Shown in pieces: positions 43,880-55,339 of a DNA stretch of 64,000 bases. A program made the translations under genes and the position numbers. The first letter of the stretch is position 1. Every line of letters starts with the position of its first letter. The notes beneath the pieces were generated by a model. It was not told the DNA's origin and ran no database searches. It saw only the letters and a program-made list of their open reading frames with translations. This DNA is from Pollenia angustigena. Its lineage: Eukaryota; Arthropoda; Insecta; Diptera; Polleniidae. The stretch is taken from contig OV884059.1 of the NCBI GenBank assembly GCA_930367215.1, positions 151,588,511 through 151,652,510 of the forward strand, read 5' to 3'.

Positions 43880-45372
43880 TTTTCCAAAGGCGAATTTTTT
43901 CTTTGCCCGAAATAATTTTACTATAGTTTATCGATTTCTCGAAATTTCTTTGGAAAATTAAGCTTGAATTTCCACAGAAAAGTAATCGATTACTAAAATT
44001 TTCTGCAGAAAATGTATACATCATTTAAATTTTCGATACAAAAATTTACCGATTGTTTACATTTTCTAAACAAAGTTTTTTGATTGTTTGAAATTTCTAT
44101 GGAAAATTTTAGCCATTGCTAGAACTTTCTATAGAAAATTTATCTACTGCTTGATTTTTCGCAGAAAATTATTGACTGCTTGGGTTTTCTATAAAATATG
44201 TATCGATTGCAATACCTGTCTTTATAAATTTCCCCCGATTGCTTGAATTTTCCACATAAAATTTATCGAATGCTTGAATTTTTCGTAGAAAATCTATCGA
44301 TTGAACTTTTTTAAAGAAATTTTATCGACTGCTTGATTTTCTTGAAAAAAATGTATCTATTGCTTTAACAGCCTGTTCGTCGATTTCGAACGTTAACGTT
44401 CGCATAGAACACCTAAAAAACACTTAATTGACAACATATTTTGTAAGTTGTTGTTGTTTTTATTTTGTTTTTCTTAACCTACTTACAACTACAATTAATG
44501 TTGAGAGAATTTTAACTAATTGTAGTGGGGAATGTAAGATGAGATAAACCCACTGTTTATTGTTGATGTGTTTTGTTTGAACTTTGATATGATTACAAGT
44601 AGAACTGTTGCTATAAGTCTTATACGTTTAACAGTTTTATTTGGTTTAATATCTTTAGTTTTTCTAAAATCTTTATGGATGAAGTTTCTTGATGATCTGG
44701 CCTAAGCAACCAGTGAATAGGAATAGCTTATCCCATCAACAATAAATTTCAAGTGTTTTTATCAAGAATAAAAACTGGGAATTAAGCACGAATAACAAAA
44801 TCTTTTGAAATTAGAAGATTATATTTAAAACAAAATTCGAAAATTTGTTTTTGTTTTAAATGTAATTTTCTATGCGAACGTTAACGTTCGAAATCGACGA
44901 ACAGCCTGTAAATTTCTAAAAAAAAATTTGATTGCTTTAATTTCCGATAGAAAATTTATCGATTGCTTTAATTTTCTAATCAAAGTTTTTCGATTGAAAT
45001 TTTTATAGAAAATTTTAGCCATTGATTTAGCAATTGATAACTTTTTTGCGTAAATTTTCTAAAAAAAATATTTTAATCGCTTAAATATTTTATAAAAAAA
45101 TTTATCGATTGCTCTGATTTTCATCAGATAAATATATCGATTGCTTGAATTTTTTTAAGCAATTTTATCGATTGGTTCAATTTTCTTTAGAAAATTTATC
45201 GATTGCTTGGGCCTTTTTTTTTAGAAAATTTAACGATTGTTTTATTTTTCTATACAAAGTTTATCGGTTGCTTAAAGTTTATTTAAAAAAAACAGCTATC
45301 ACACGTTTGAATTTTCTCTAGACGATTTATCGATTACTTTGATTTTTCATGACAAGTGTATCGATTAGTTTT
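43880..45372 (-). repeat. 31-bp ATCGATA minisatellite, block IV (reverse orientation)
   Basis: Units read TTTATCGATTGCTTGAATTT plus TCTATAGAAAA, which is the reverse complement of the block II unit with the same 31-bp period. It is interrupted by a 540-bp TIR element at 44369-44908 and continues in phase after it. Many units are mutated (TATCTATTGC, TAACGATTG). Confidence 0.83.
44369..44908. mobile_element. TIR element, 540 bp, with 41-bp ends and a captured A/B repeat
   Basis: The left end (44369-44409) and right end (44868-44908) are inverted with one mismatch; they include the perfect palindrome CGAACGTTAACGTTCG and start CAG. TAA flanks both sides (44366-44368 and 44909-44911). The interior 44440-44860 is a minus-strand copy of the A/B repeat (CTTACAACTACAATTAATG, GGCCTAAGCAACCAGTGAAT). 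Either the A/B unit inserted into the element or it is part of the element. Confidence 0.85.
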
Positions 45373-45374
45373 CT

Positions 45375-47100
45375 TACCTCTTAACATTTATGGTCTTTAT
45401 AAAACTCATCAATTTTTTTTATCGTTTTCTGAAAAATTTAATCTTTTTTTTGAAAATTTTGTGTTTTGTTTTTTGTACAAAATAGTGAGTCAATGTACAA
45501 AAATTGGATTAAAGTTACACTTACGCTGTACAATATCCTCATTAGAACAACACTTTATAACAATATTATATTCTGCAAAATAAATCAAAATTTTATTTTT
45601 CTCTCCAAAAACTTTTAACAAATTAAAAAAAAACTTAACGAAAATTTTTTTACATACTTGCACTTTTTATCTGAGTGTAAAATAAATTAATCACAAAATA
45701 CCGGATGTGCTTTAAAAGAAAACACATCACTCACTTTTATTGGCAACGCATTTGCCAAGTCGTTGAACAAAATATTTGGTTTTTATTTTTATTCTTGTTT
45801 TTGGGCCCAATCTAATGATTTTAGGATCAGTTTAATATTGTATACAACGCTATCCCTATACGCGCGTATGTGTATTTATTTGACAAATTTGTTACTGTAA
45901 GTGTTGTATATCATAATTAGAGATAAATCAATATTGATGGTTAATGTTCGAATAATTCTGTGTGTGTGTGTGATTCACACTAAAACTTTGACATTAGTCA
46001 AACTAAAATTTGATTAATTATCAAAAAAGCCAAAACAAAAATTTGCTAATAATGTTATCAAGTCCATAGATAAACAAAAGAGAAGGGGTTTTTTTGAATT
46101 CATGGGAAGAATGCCACTAGAAAGAATTGGGTATATGAAAAAGAAAATAAAAATGTTAGAAAATTGCGGTTATAATAAAATTGCAAGGGGTTTTCAAAAT
46201 ACAAATCTGTGGCATTTTGACCAAACATCTTAAAAAAAAATAATTTTTATTAATTAATAAAATAAAGCAAACTAAAAAAAATTAAAGTTTTATAAAACTT
46301 AACAAGAAGTTTGATTAAGTTCAATATCGCTTTGCACAAGTGATTATCATGTGTTCACAGAGTTTCTTTCGCCAGCCTAACCATATTATTGTTGGGCCTT
46401 TAGTGCCGGTTCAGACACGTCAGGTTTAGCTGAACTGGTCATGCGTGAATCGTTTATATACAATCGGCTTGTGTCGCCAATTTGCTTGTTCTTTACCTCA
46501 ATTTAACTCATCTAGCAAGGCGAATTAATTTTTCAGGTGGTGTTAAAGCAACAAAAGTTGCTTGTATATTTGACGTATCGAATAACGAAAGCAACAACCC
46601 AATAAAAAATGCAGTTTCCAACGAAGCTGGTTTGTAAAGGATAAACATTACCGTTTCGCTTACCATTGCGCTTACGGAAAGCATAATTTTTTTATGTAGC
46701 GAGTTCCCACTTTGAAGCAATGCATTTTTAACACATAAAGCGCATATAAAAATTGTTGGACGATGTTGTAACGATCAGCCTTATACACTGAATGTTTTGA
46801 TACAGTTATTTTTAAGTATTGTCCCTTACAAACCTGCTTCGTAGTAAGGGAATGCCGTGGCACTTGAAATGTATTTTTTTTTTTTTATTAAAGTTCTTGA
46901 GAGTTCTTTAACTTACTTTACTGCATTTTCGTATGTCTTGTGCGCTTTTTTTTTAAATGTACCATTAGCGCTTCGCAAAATGATAAAATCTTTTATTGGG
47001 GAATAAAATAGAACATTGTGTTTTGGTGTTGTAGTAGCGCCACCACCGTTTACGTGAATTCGCCTTGCTCATCTTGCATATTAAGAATACAAAAACAAAG
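45375..47100. other. Interval without a gene
   Basis: 46530-46620 (GCTTGTATATTTGACGTATC...CAATAAAAAATGCAG) resembles 14795-14860, a dispersed repeat of unknown type. A self-complementary GTTCAGACACGTCAGGTTTA...GCTGAAC patch is at about 46409-46436. The 63-75-codon frames (for example 45356-45583, 46508-46863) show no recognised domain. Confidence 0.45.
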
Positions 47101-47103
47101 GAA

Positions 47104-47986
47104 TATATATATATATATATATATACACACAGAAAAAAATCACACACAGAAAAAAATCAAGTTAAAAACGTCGAAAACAAGGTTGATTTAAATTTTTTCG
47201 GTGGTGATTTTGCTTCATACGGGTTTCATGTTAATTCAACCTGATTTTACAATAACTGCGAACAACATCTTTTTCTTTTGAAATAACTATAATTCATGTT
47301 AATTTAACATTGCAGTAAAGTTAAAGCAAAATGTAATTTATATTGAAATAACAATCGGAATCGCGTTGAATGAAAGTTATTTCCAGTTGAAACAACGTGA
47401 ATTTCATGTAGAATCAAATGAGTTTGAGTGTATTTTAACAGTGTGTAGAAGCTTCAGACAACATTTGCATTTATGTAAGAATAATTCAAAACCCTGTAAC
47501 ACATGTTTCACTTATTTTGTATTCTCCTTTGTTAACTGAAGCATCAGCAGAATCGCCCGATATGGTCATCATTCTACTTTGAAAACTTGATGTACTATTT
47601 AAATAAACAATTTTAATTAAAAGAATACGGGAATTGTCTTCTTTTTATAACATATTTTAAAAGTGAAAATAAAAAATGTACATAATTAAGTAGGTATGCA
47701 TGTTAATTTAACAAGATAAACTTTTGATTTTAATACAAAACAGGTTTTTATGGGTTCAATATTGAATCCAGATTTATTTATATTTTAATATTTTTTTTTT
47801 TTTTATTTTTTTAACAGTGAATAATATTAAATAAACGTAATTTAAGGTTATTTTGATATTTTTTATCAAAAATTAATATGAAATAATAATAAATTTAAGT
47901 AAAGGGCATAATTTTTCTGAAATTTAACATGATTCTCAATCAACATTTTTCCATGTTAATTTTACATGGGTATTTTTTTCTGTGTG

Positions 47987-48035
<49 letters not shown>

Positions 48036-48037
48036 TT
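47104..48037. repeat. (TA)n microsatellite split by a transposon
   Basis: TATATATA runs at 47104-47125 and at 47987-48037. The family-5 element lies exactly between them, so the two tracts were once one. The 96-codon plus frame beginning 47982 starts inside the TA tract (YIYIYIY) and is not a gene. Confidence 0.8.
47126..47986. mobile_element. CACACAG-ended TIR element, 861 bp (family 5, copy 2)
   Basis: The right end is the complement of ACACAGAAAAAAATACCCAT; the left end is CACACAGAAAAAAATC and is duplicated once (47126-47157), a small terminal duplication. Inserted in a TA microsatellite. Interior order matches the copy at 40958-41772 in reverse. Note the shared TCGCCCGATATGGTCATCATTC core, also found diverged at 32.67 kb. 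Confidence 0.86.
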
Positions 48038-48039
48038 GA

Positions 48040-49530
48040 CGAGTACGGTAAAGTATGCACTCCTTACCATTATCTTTTCTTCTCTCTTAGGGAAAGAATC
48101 AAGACTTGACGAGTCAAATTTGATGTGTGTGAACCAGCGCACAATTCCCATTTTTTGGTATTTTATTTTCAAATTTATGTTCGTATACTCACACCCATAT
48201 ACTCATGCATATGTGATCTTATGGATACTCACACATTCAGTTAGTTCAGTGCTTGAAATGGAAACCAAATAAAATCCAATCAAAAAGTCATTATGACAAA
48301 GTTTGTAAACACACACACACACACGCAGTCTTGTATATACAAATTCATTTATAGGCATTATATTCATTTTTAGGAGGATAGTTTAAAAATTATAGTAATC
48401 TAGTAGATTCTAAGTTTTTCTGAATAATAAAAAACGAAGATTAATATCTTTGGCATTTTGACAAAAGATCTTAAGTCGAGATAAGATAGCAAAGAAGTTT
48501 TTAAAAAAATCTCAGTGAAAAAATCAATTTTTTCAAAATAAACCAAATTTGAAGAAAAATTTCGTTAATTACACAAAAAAAAAAATTTAATCAGGTTTGA
48601 ATGCCAAAAAAAAAAAAAATAGAAAGTTGTAATCAGTTTTCGAAAATAAACACTAGATATCGCTCCTTTGTGTTCGGTTCAGTAGATTTGTGGAAAACAC
48701 AAACGCTAATAGTGTTTGTGTACTGAATCATTAAAAAAAATAACGTTTCCCTGTTTGTCATCATTCGAACACAGAAATAATACTGTTCTTATCCAACTCA
48801 ACAAAAATATGAGAACATTTAAATCCGTTCGGTGTTTTTTTTTTTAACCACAAACTTCATTGTGTTCGATTCACTTCATTAGTGTTCGTTCGTTGCTGTT
48901 GTGCTTAGCGCCTTTTTAGCTGGTAAAAAAAACCGAAAATTTTTTACAAAAACAAAATACACGTACGAAAAAAAAACAAAAAGCCAGCAAAATTATGTTA
49001 TGATCGTTGCTAAAGAAGAAAACATTATAACAACATTAAAATATAATGTTTGTCTACAGTATCACTACAAGTGTTCTGTTTTTAAACGAAGAACATAACA
49101 CTATATATTCTGCTCTTTCTTGAAAACGACTACGAACGCTATAAGGGTTGTGTTCGTCTACATAAGCACTTAAATAATAAATATCGTTGCTGGGTTTGTG
49201 AGCCGAACGCTTAATAATGTTATGTTTATTTACGAACATTGGTTTGCATTTCTTTTATTTAATTCCACCTAATTAAAATAAAATATAAGGATTTCATTTA
49301 GTGTAGTGGTAAATTTGGTATTAAAAAAATTCTTAATCAGACAAAATTTTAATACAGAAATGAGTTTTTTTACCAGTTCATGCGTCTAAAAGTGCTGTTC
49401 GTGTGCCTTTTTATATGGGACTTATGGTAAATTGTGGACCGATTATCATAAAATTGCATGGTTTTATTACTAGCCATATTCATCTAAATAAGACCAATTT
49501 GATTACATTATCTGTATTTACAAGAGTTTT
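48040..49530. other. Interval without a gene
   Basis: A CA tract lies at 48309-48325. 48690-49240 has scattered GTGTTCG / CGAACAC boxes (for example TTGTGTTCGATTCACTTC) that could be a decayed element terminus, but no pair of ends was found. The 60-65-codon frames on both strands are not recognised. Confidence 0.45.
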
Positions 49531-49531
49531 A

Positions 49532-49721
49532 AGGCTCAGTTAGCCGGAAGTAACTAACAGTAACTTAACCTTACCGTAAACAATGTAAGACCAATCTATT
49601 TCTTACAGAGTGAGACGCAACATCTTACAGCCAACTATAATCGTTCTAATTGCTTTACATACAAAATGAAAATGAAGCAGCAGATTTGCAACGTTACTGT
49701 TACTTTAGGGTAACTGAGCCT
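49532..49721. mobile_element. Harbinger-like MITE, 190 bp (family 1, copy 2)
   Basis: Ends AGGCTCAGTTAGCC and GGGTAACTGAGCCT; TTA at 49529-49531 and 49722-49724. It is homologous to 3168-3343 in reverse orientation (the GCAGCAGATTTGCAACGTTA arm is now on the right). It sits in a dispersed repeat with TATATGGGACTTATGG and TATAAGGCCTATGG. Confidence 0.82.
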
Positions 49722-49724
49722 TTA

Positions 49725-50355
49725 TTCGTACGAAATTGTTTTCCGAGAGTGGTCTTTATATAAGGCCTATGGTGTATTATCGACTAATCTTCTCAAAATT
49801 TAGAAATATGATCTACACCGACTTTGTTTAAAATTCATCTTACCCCTACTTCATCATATGCCAGTTTTCCTTATACGAAAATATACTTGTCTAGGGGCTG
49901 GATAAATTTTTCTTACGGCACTATCTTTTATCAATGGAAGCCAATTCGAATAATTGACTTGATTTAAACTTGAAAATTTTAAACATTAAATAAATCTTGT
50001 TTATAAAAAAAAATGTATTCGAAATATAAATGTTTTTATATTCGAATGAAATTTTTAATTTATTTTTCCATTTTGTCAATGTGCGTTTTGAGTTATTGTG
50101 ATTTTTATTTTTTTTCCTGTTTCATTGAAATCAAGTTTTATTTATTTTATTTCGTTTTTATACTTTGTTTTTATCATGTTATGTTCTACTGTCATTAGCT
50201 AACCTTTAAGTCAATTGTACTTAACTCATTTTCCAGCCCGCGACGACCTTCATCTGCCTTCTTTCCATTTTTCTGGCTTGTTCTACTGCGTAAGTTTTGT
50301 GTATTAAAATCAACAATTAAAGAAAAAAGAATGTGAGAATTTGTTGCTCTTGTAT
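49725..50355. other. AT-rich interval without a gene
   Basis: Only scraps of dispersed repeat (GGCCTATGGTGTATTATCGA near 49765) are seen. The T-rich frame at 50013-50198 gives a hydrophobic F/Y/C-rich translation that is composition-driven. Confidence 0.45.
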
Positions 50356-50850
50356 TTATACCCACAACACAGTAGCGGAGAGGGTATTATGCATTTGTGC
50401 TGAGTCGAACTTGCGATGTCCGTCCGGCTGGTTGGGTTGGCTGGCTGGCAGTCCATGTAACCTTGTGCGCAAAGTACAGGTCGCAATTTTGGAGATAATT
50501 TGATAAAATTTGGGACATAGATTCTCATTGGCACAAGGACCAAGCCTATTGAAAATGGGCCACGAGGGAAGATAGGGTAAATTTCTGCCTCTCAAACCGA
50601 TTTTAATAAAATTTAAGACATAGATAGATCCATATCTATATAGACACATAAGCTACACAGTTTTTCAAAAAAAAGGACCACAAGGGGAGGTAGGGGGCAA
50701 TTTCCGCCTCTCACAAACTTTAAAATCAATTTTAATGAAGTTAATAAACATAGATAAATCCATATTTATATGGACACATAAGCATGATGTGTTTTTAAAT
50801 ACTGTAGGGTATCATATGGTCGGGCTTGACCGGCTATACTTTCTAATTGG
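50356..50850 (+). repeat. Dispersed fly repeat 'S', near complete
   Basis: It begins TATTTATACCCACAACACAG (then TAGCGGAGAGGGTATTATGC) and ends TGTAGGGTATCATATGGTCG, GGCTTGACCGGCTATACTTT. The middle contains two related blocks (GGACCAAGCC... and GGACCACAAGGGGAGG) with ATAGATAGATCCATATCTAT / ATAGATAAATCCATATTTAT. The 77- and 97-codon minus frames here are overlapping readings of it. Confidence 0.65.
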
Positions 50851-52030
50851 GTTTCATTGTTTTAGTGGCATTTATCATGGAAAATATGAAGTATCAAAAG
50901 ATTCCTTTTTTCATTAACATAAAAATATTTAAATATTTTAATTAATAGTTCTTTTTAATCTTAAAAACCCTATTGAAAAAATGTATAACACAAAGTTGAA
51001 TTTTTCTTTTGAAAGAGATATTAAGTTGTCATTAATTTAATGAAAAATTTTACGAAAATTACGAAACTCAATTTCGTAGTGTTAATGAAATTGTTTCATT
51101 ATATTTGTAAAACTTCATTCCCGTAATGAAATTTTTCATTGGATTAATGAAAAAACTTAATGAAATTAATTCGTTAGATTTATGAAGCATAATTCTTTCA
51201 GTGTAGATCGTCTTATAAAAATTTAAAAATCAAAAACATTTATGTATATAAATCATTTTATATTATATGTTTATTTTAAATACTTTGTGTTATCTCCTCG
51301 TTAAAAAAGCTGAAACAACAAATCAATCTACAAGTAAATGTGTGCATCAAATAGTCAAAATGTGGTTGTGTATGTAAATTGAAATGAGTTCCATACAAGC
51401 AACCATAGAAGTAGAAATAGACATAGAAATTCTATTTACTGCGTTTACAGTAGGTAGTGCGAGTAGTAAATTTTCATTTAGATATTTAAGCAAAAATCAA
51501 TAGGAAAGTTCGTGTGTATGTCCTTCTTATATTGGCAACAAGTTACTTACTTTTTTTTTGGTTGCAGTTGCTGTCTACATAAAATAAAACTTGAAAACAG
51601 GAAGTAACTTGAGTATGCATATTCTACTTTATTATTATCACACAAAGAGCGTAAATATTCGAATGTGTTTGTATTTGTGTGTAGAGCTGAACAATGTTTG
51701 TGTTCAACCGGAAGCCATACAGGATGTAGTGTGTTGGGTTGCCAATGTATGTATGAACTATATAATCGAATTTACCAATTAATAGTTGCCACTTTTGTAC
51801 ACTTTTTCTAAGTAGGAAAAAAATTAACGAGGATGGCTGCAAAAAGTTATTTTACATTGAAAATTGTGCTGGCGAAAATAAAATTATTTGCTAGGAATTT
51901 TTTTTTTTTTTTTTTTTTTTGTTAAGAATTAATTTAAAAATTTAGAAGGTCTTGTTTTTAGAATTTATAAAAGTAAAATTAATTTTTTAGGTAAATAGAA
52001 ATTCTGTTCCGTCGACCTTTTTATTGTCTA
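50851..52030. other. Interval without a gene; AATGAAA-rich patch
   Basis: 51010-51205 is rich in inverted TTAATGAAA / TTTCATTA motifs and ends ATTCTTTCAGTGTAG, similar to 33.0-33.5 kb, suggesting a diffuse MITE. A T run of about 22 is at 51899-51920. The frames at 51591-51842 on both strands are unrecognised. Confidence 0.5.
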
Positions 52031-52385
52031 GTCTCTGTTCACATTATAAAATTTTTTTTGACTTTGATTCTATTTTAGATTTCAATTAGTGTTTTAACAT
52101 TAACTTTTTTTTAAGAACTTGGCTTTTGATCAGTTTTACCTTTTTTTACGACATTCCTAAATTATAAGTAAAGTAAGTTGGCAAATTTAAAAAATATATG
52201 GAAAGTAACAGAAAAACGTGTAAAAACCACAGCCAACTTCAGGTTGATATTCTAGAATTAAAAAAAAAAAAATAAGAGAACTTCCAAGTTAATGAAAATC
52301 TGTATCTCATGCTATTCTTTTCTTCCCTCTCTCATTAATAAACTGAGACTTTCTGAAAGACAACTTTCATGGTGTGAGCCGGGAC
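52031..52385. mobile_element. Longer relative of the palindromic MITE (family 2, copy 2)
   Basis: The left end GTCTCTGTTCACATTATAAA and right end TTTCATGGTGTGAGCCGGGAC match the ends of 6096-6237, and the right arm shares AAACTGAGACTTTCTGAAAG. Flanks are CTA and TTA, consistent with a mutated TTA duplication. The interior is about 200 bp longer than copy 1. Confidence 0.65.
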
Positions 52386-52389
52386 TTAC

Positions 52390-53225
52390 CTGAACTGAGG
52401 TGTGTTTGCTTATGTGTGTAATTACTTTTCTTGCGTATTTCCTTTCTATATTCATTAGCTTCTCTTTCATTTCATTTCAGTGCTAATGACTTTAACAAAT
52501 TAACTGCCAATAAATAAACTTTTGTTTTCTTTCCAAAGAGACAAAAGTCATCGAAAGATTCAATTTATTATTTTCTTTAGGTACAAAACGAACTTGATAC
52601 GTTATAAGATACGTGTATCATTACTCAAACTAAATCAGAAACAATAAATGACTTTTCTACAAAAGGATTTTTTTCAGCTTTAAGGACAACAGGTCAAATT
52701 TTATTCTATTGATTTTACGAAATGTATTAATTATAAGTCTACTACTAAATTAATAAACTAAACGTGGTAAGAAAAACTGGTAAGAAAAATGTTTTTTTTT
52801 CAAAGAAAACTTAAACACGACTGCCATTAAATTAATTTATTTTAAGATGCCTTAAGATTTGCGGTTTATATACAGATACAAAGCAAATCTTGGTAAGCGG
52901 ATTAAAGGCGGAGACAGGGTAATCCCCAAACATTTTTAAATATAAGCCCCCTTCCAAGTAAAAAAAAAAAAACTTTATTAATATAGACCAAATTTTGGTT
53001 TAAAACGATTTCTTTCAATCAAACAACAGTTCCATAAGATGGAAACAATATCAGACAGATACGGTATAATCGGTTAAATATTTTCTTGAGGGTCTCAAAT
53101 GAACATTTCAAATCTTTTGAAAATTCATCTTTTAGAGCCACTTTTGAGTTAAAGATAAGCGGTTAAAATGACTTTAGGCTCCGTGTCTACCTTTTGAGTT
53201 GTATTTTTTTTTTAACCTTTTTTGC
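52390..53225. other. AT-rich interval without a gene
   Basis: No repeat or credible frame recognised apart from A and T runs. It lies between a MITE and a LINE remnant. Confidence 0.45.
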
Positions 53226-53229
53226 TAGT

Positions 53230-54130
53230 TACTTTAAGTTACTTTAAGGATAGCCAACTTATGGACGTTATTTAGACTGACTTCAGCAAAGCTTTTGATA
53301 CAATCAACCATAACCCATTTTTCACTAAGCTGAGTTTATTAGGGTTTACTAGCAACGATTTGTGCTGGTTACGTTCGTATCTAACCTGCAGGACACAGTG
53401 TATTCTTTTTGATAATACCAACTCCAAAGAAATTTCTGTTAGCTCCGGTGTCCCCCAAGGAAGTCACCTAGGCCGTTTGCTATTTTCGCTTTTCATAAAG
53501 GTTTGCCGCTTGTAATATTTTAATGTACGCTGATGATGTTAAGATGTTTCTCAGCTACAAATTATCTTCAGATGGCGCGTATTTGCAGCAGGATTTAAAT
53601 AGTTTTTACGCATAGTGTAAATATAACCAAATGGAGCTAAACTTAAAGAAATGCAAGCAAATGCGTGTTTCTAGAAATTGCACTTCAATGCTACAATATT
53701 TCCTGAACGGGTATCAGCTAAAGTAAGTTGGAGAATTTATGGATCATGACATTCTAATTGATCCTAAGTTAGATTTTTGCAAGCATGTTACAATAACGAT
53801 AAATAAAGCTCATGGTGTGCTCGCTTATATTAAACGATAATCTAAAGAGTTTGCAGATCCCAATGTAACGAAACAATTATACACATCCCAAGAAAGACTG
53901 ATTTTGGAGTATGGGTATATTGTCTGGGATCCTGAAATAATAATATACTTTTGCACCTTCCTGTTGTTGAAACAAATTATGCTGATGCTGACCATTTGAG
54001 GAGAATATGCAAAAATTTCAATGAATTCAATGAATTCGTTAATAATGCCTTTATATAAAATCTTGTTATATATAGTAGTTTGTAAGGATTCTTATCCATA
54101 GATTTAATCAAATAAATAAATAAAAATTTT
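53230..54130 (+). pseudogene. Jockey-like LINE reverse transcriptase remnant
   Basis: Plus-strand conceptual translation gives TDFSKAFDTINHNPFFTKL, LLGFTSNDLCWLRSYLTC, ISVSSGVPQGSHLGRLLFSL, then after a frameshift MYADDVKMFLSYK (catalytic YADD at about 53528), MELNLKKCKQMRVSRN, DHDILIDPKLDFCKHV, INKAHGVLAYIKR and EYGYIVWDPEI. These are RT motifs and the region after them in order. In-frame stops (for example in the middle of the post-YADD part) and a missing N-terminal half make it dead. It ends with an AAATAAATAAATAAAAATTT tail near 54111-54130, which marks the 3' end. Confidence 0.83.
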
Positions 54131-54134
54131 ATTC

Positions 54135-55285
54135 AAAATGTTTTATTTAAAGATAACTAAGTTTGGACCAAGTCAACCTTAAACACCCACATAATAAAAT
54201 AACTTATTAGCACAAAGACTATATTCCGAAAATAAGCTTGTATGGGGCCTAAGTTAAATGATGGACCGATTCTTCCCATTTTTATTAGGCTTGGTCTATG
54301 TTACATTAAGAACCCCCCTGGTGTGGGCATACAAATCGTAAAGGGATCTTTTTCCCTTGAAATTCTCAAAAATGTCTCACTTAACGCTTCAAAGATTGTA
54401 AATGTTAAAGTTAAATCGAAAGAGAACAAAACAATTAATAAAGTACATTTGTTTAAACTGTAAACTTAAAAATGTATAATACCCGGTTTAGCCCCTTAAA
54501 CAATCAAATCACCTTCTTTCTATCTATAAATTTATATAACTTTTTTTTTGTACAAAACTCATTCTGCAAATGTCAAGAAAAACTATTAAATAAAAAACCA
54601 AAATATTTACACGAACTATTAAGTGTTCTATAGATTTTATTTTCTAAACTGATTGTCAAAGGTATTAAAAAACATACAAATTGTCCCCACAGATGTACGT
54701 ACAAATATAACGAATAACATTTCGAAAAGTTACAAGGACAATGTTCAACATTATAATCTACATACGATACATATGTACATTAAGTCCCATTTATATTAAA
54801 AACCGATAAAAATGTTAAAAATACTATACAATCAGTTAAGTTATAAATAATAATTGCTCCTAAAAACTTTGTATGAAAAGAGAGGGAGAGATGAACAGGC
54901 AACAAGGTAACAACAACAAAAAGTGAAACAAAATGTACCCATGTTTATGTAATAAGTTAAAAATGATATCAAATAGTTTTTGAACTCTTATAAATTTAAA
55001 TATTTGCAGATATGAGAAGCCAAAGTCATAAACAAACAAATGCAAAAAAAAAATATAAGAGAAACACACAAAAACTCACATGAACACAAACACACACTAC
55101 ATGAGGCAGGATAAATATAAACTATATAAAAAAAGTCCCTGTGGATAAAGATATGTATAGTTTTTATATAAAAATATATATTATGTGACCACACATGGCG
55201 AGTAGTAAGTATGGAGCTGATATAATTTTAAAGGGTTGGGGAAAAATGTGCATCACATAATTATATACTATACGGTGTTGTATAA
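54135..55285. other. Dispersed-repeat scraps, no gene
   Basis: 54225-54300 (TTGTATGGGGCCTAAGTTAA, GATGGACCGATTCTTCCC) is a fragment of a repeat also seen near 6000 and 49420. The 73-codon frame at 54242-54463 is a reading of it. The 68-69-codon minus frames at 54860-55194 are hydrophobic and unrecognised. Confidence 0.45.
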
Positions 55286-55286
55286 A

Positions 55287-55339
55287 AACCATGGTAGTCT
55301 TATGTGACTATTACGGCAGTCTTATATTACTGCTATGGT
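55287..55339 (+). repeat. 27-bp minisatellite, left remnant
   Basis: ACCATGGTAGTCTTATGTGA, ACGGCAGTCTTATATTACTG and CTATGG resemble the units at 57931-58376. The hAT element separates them. Confidence 0.6.

Noticed and set aside
48690..49240. LTR retrotransposon remnant (GTGTTCG boxes)
   Set aside because: No TG...CA ends, primer-binding site or coding trace could be found.
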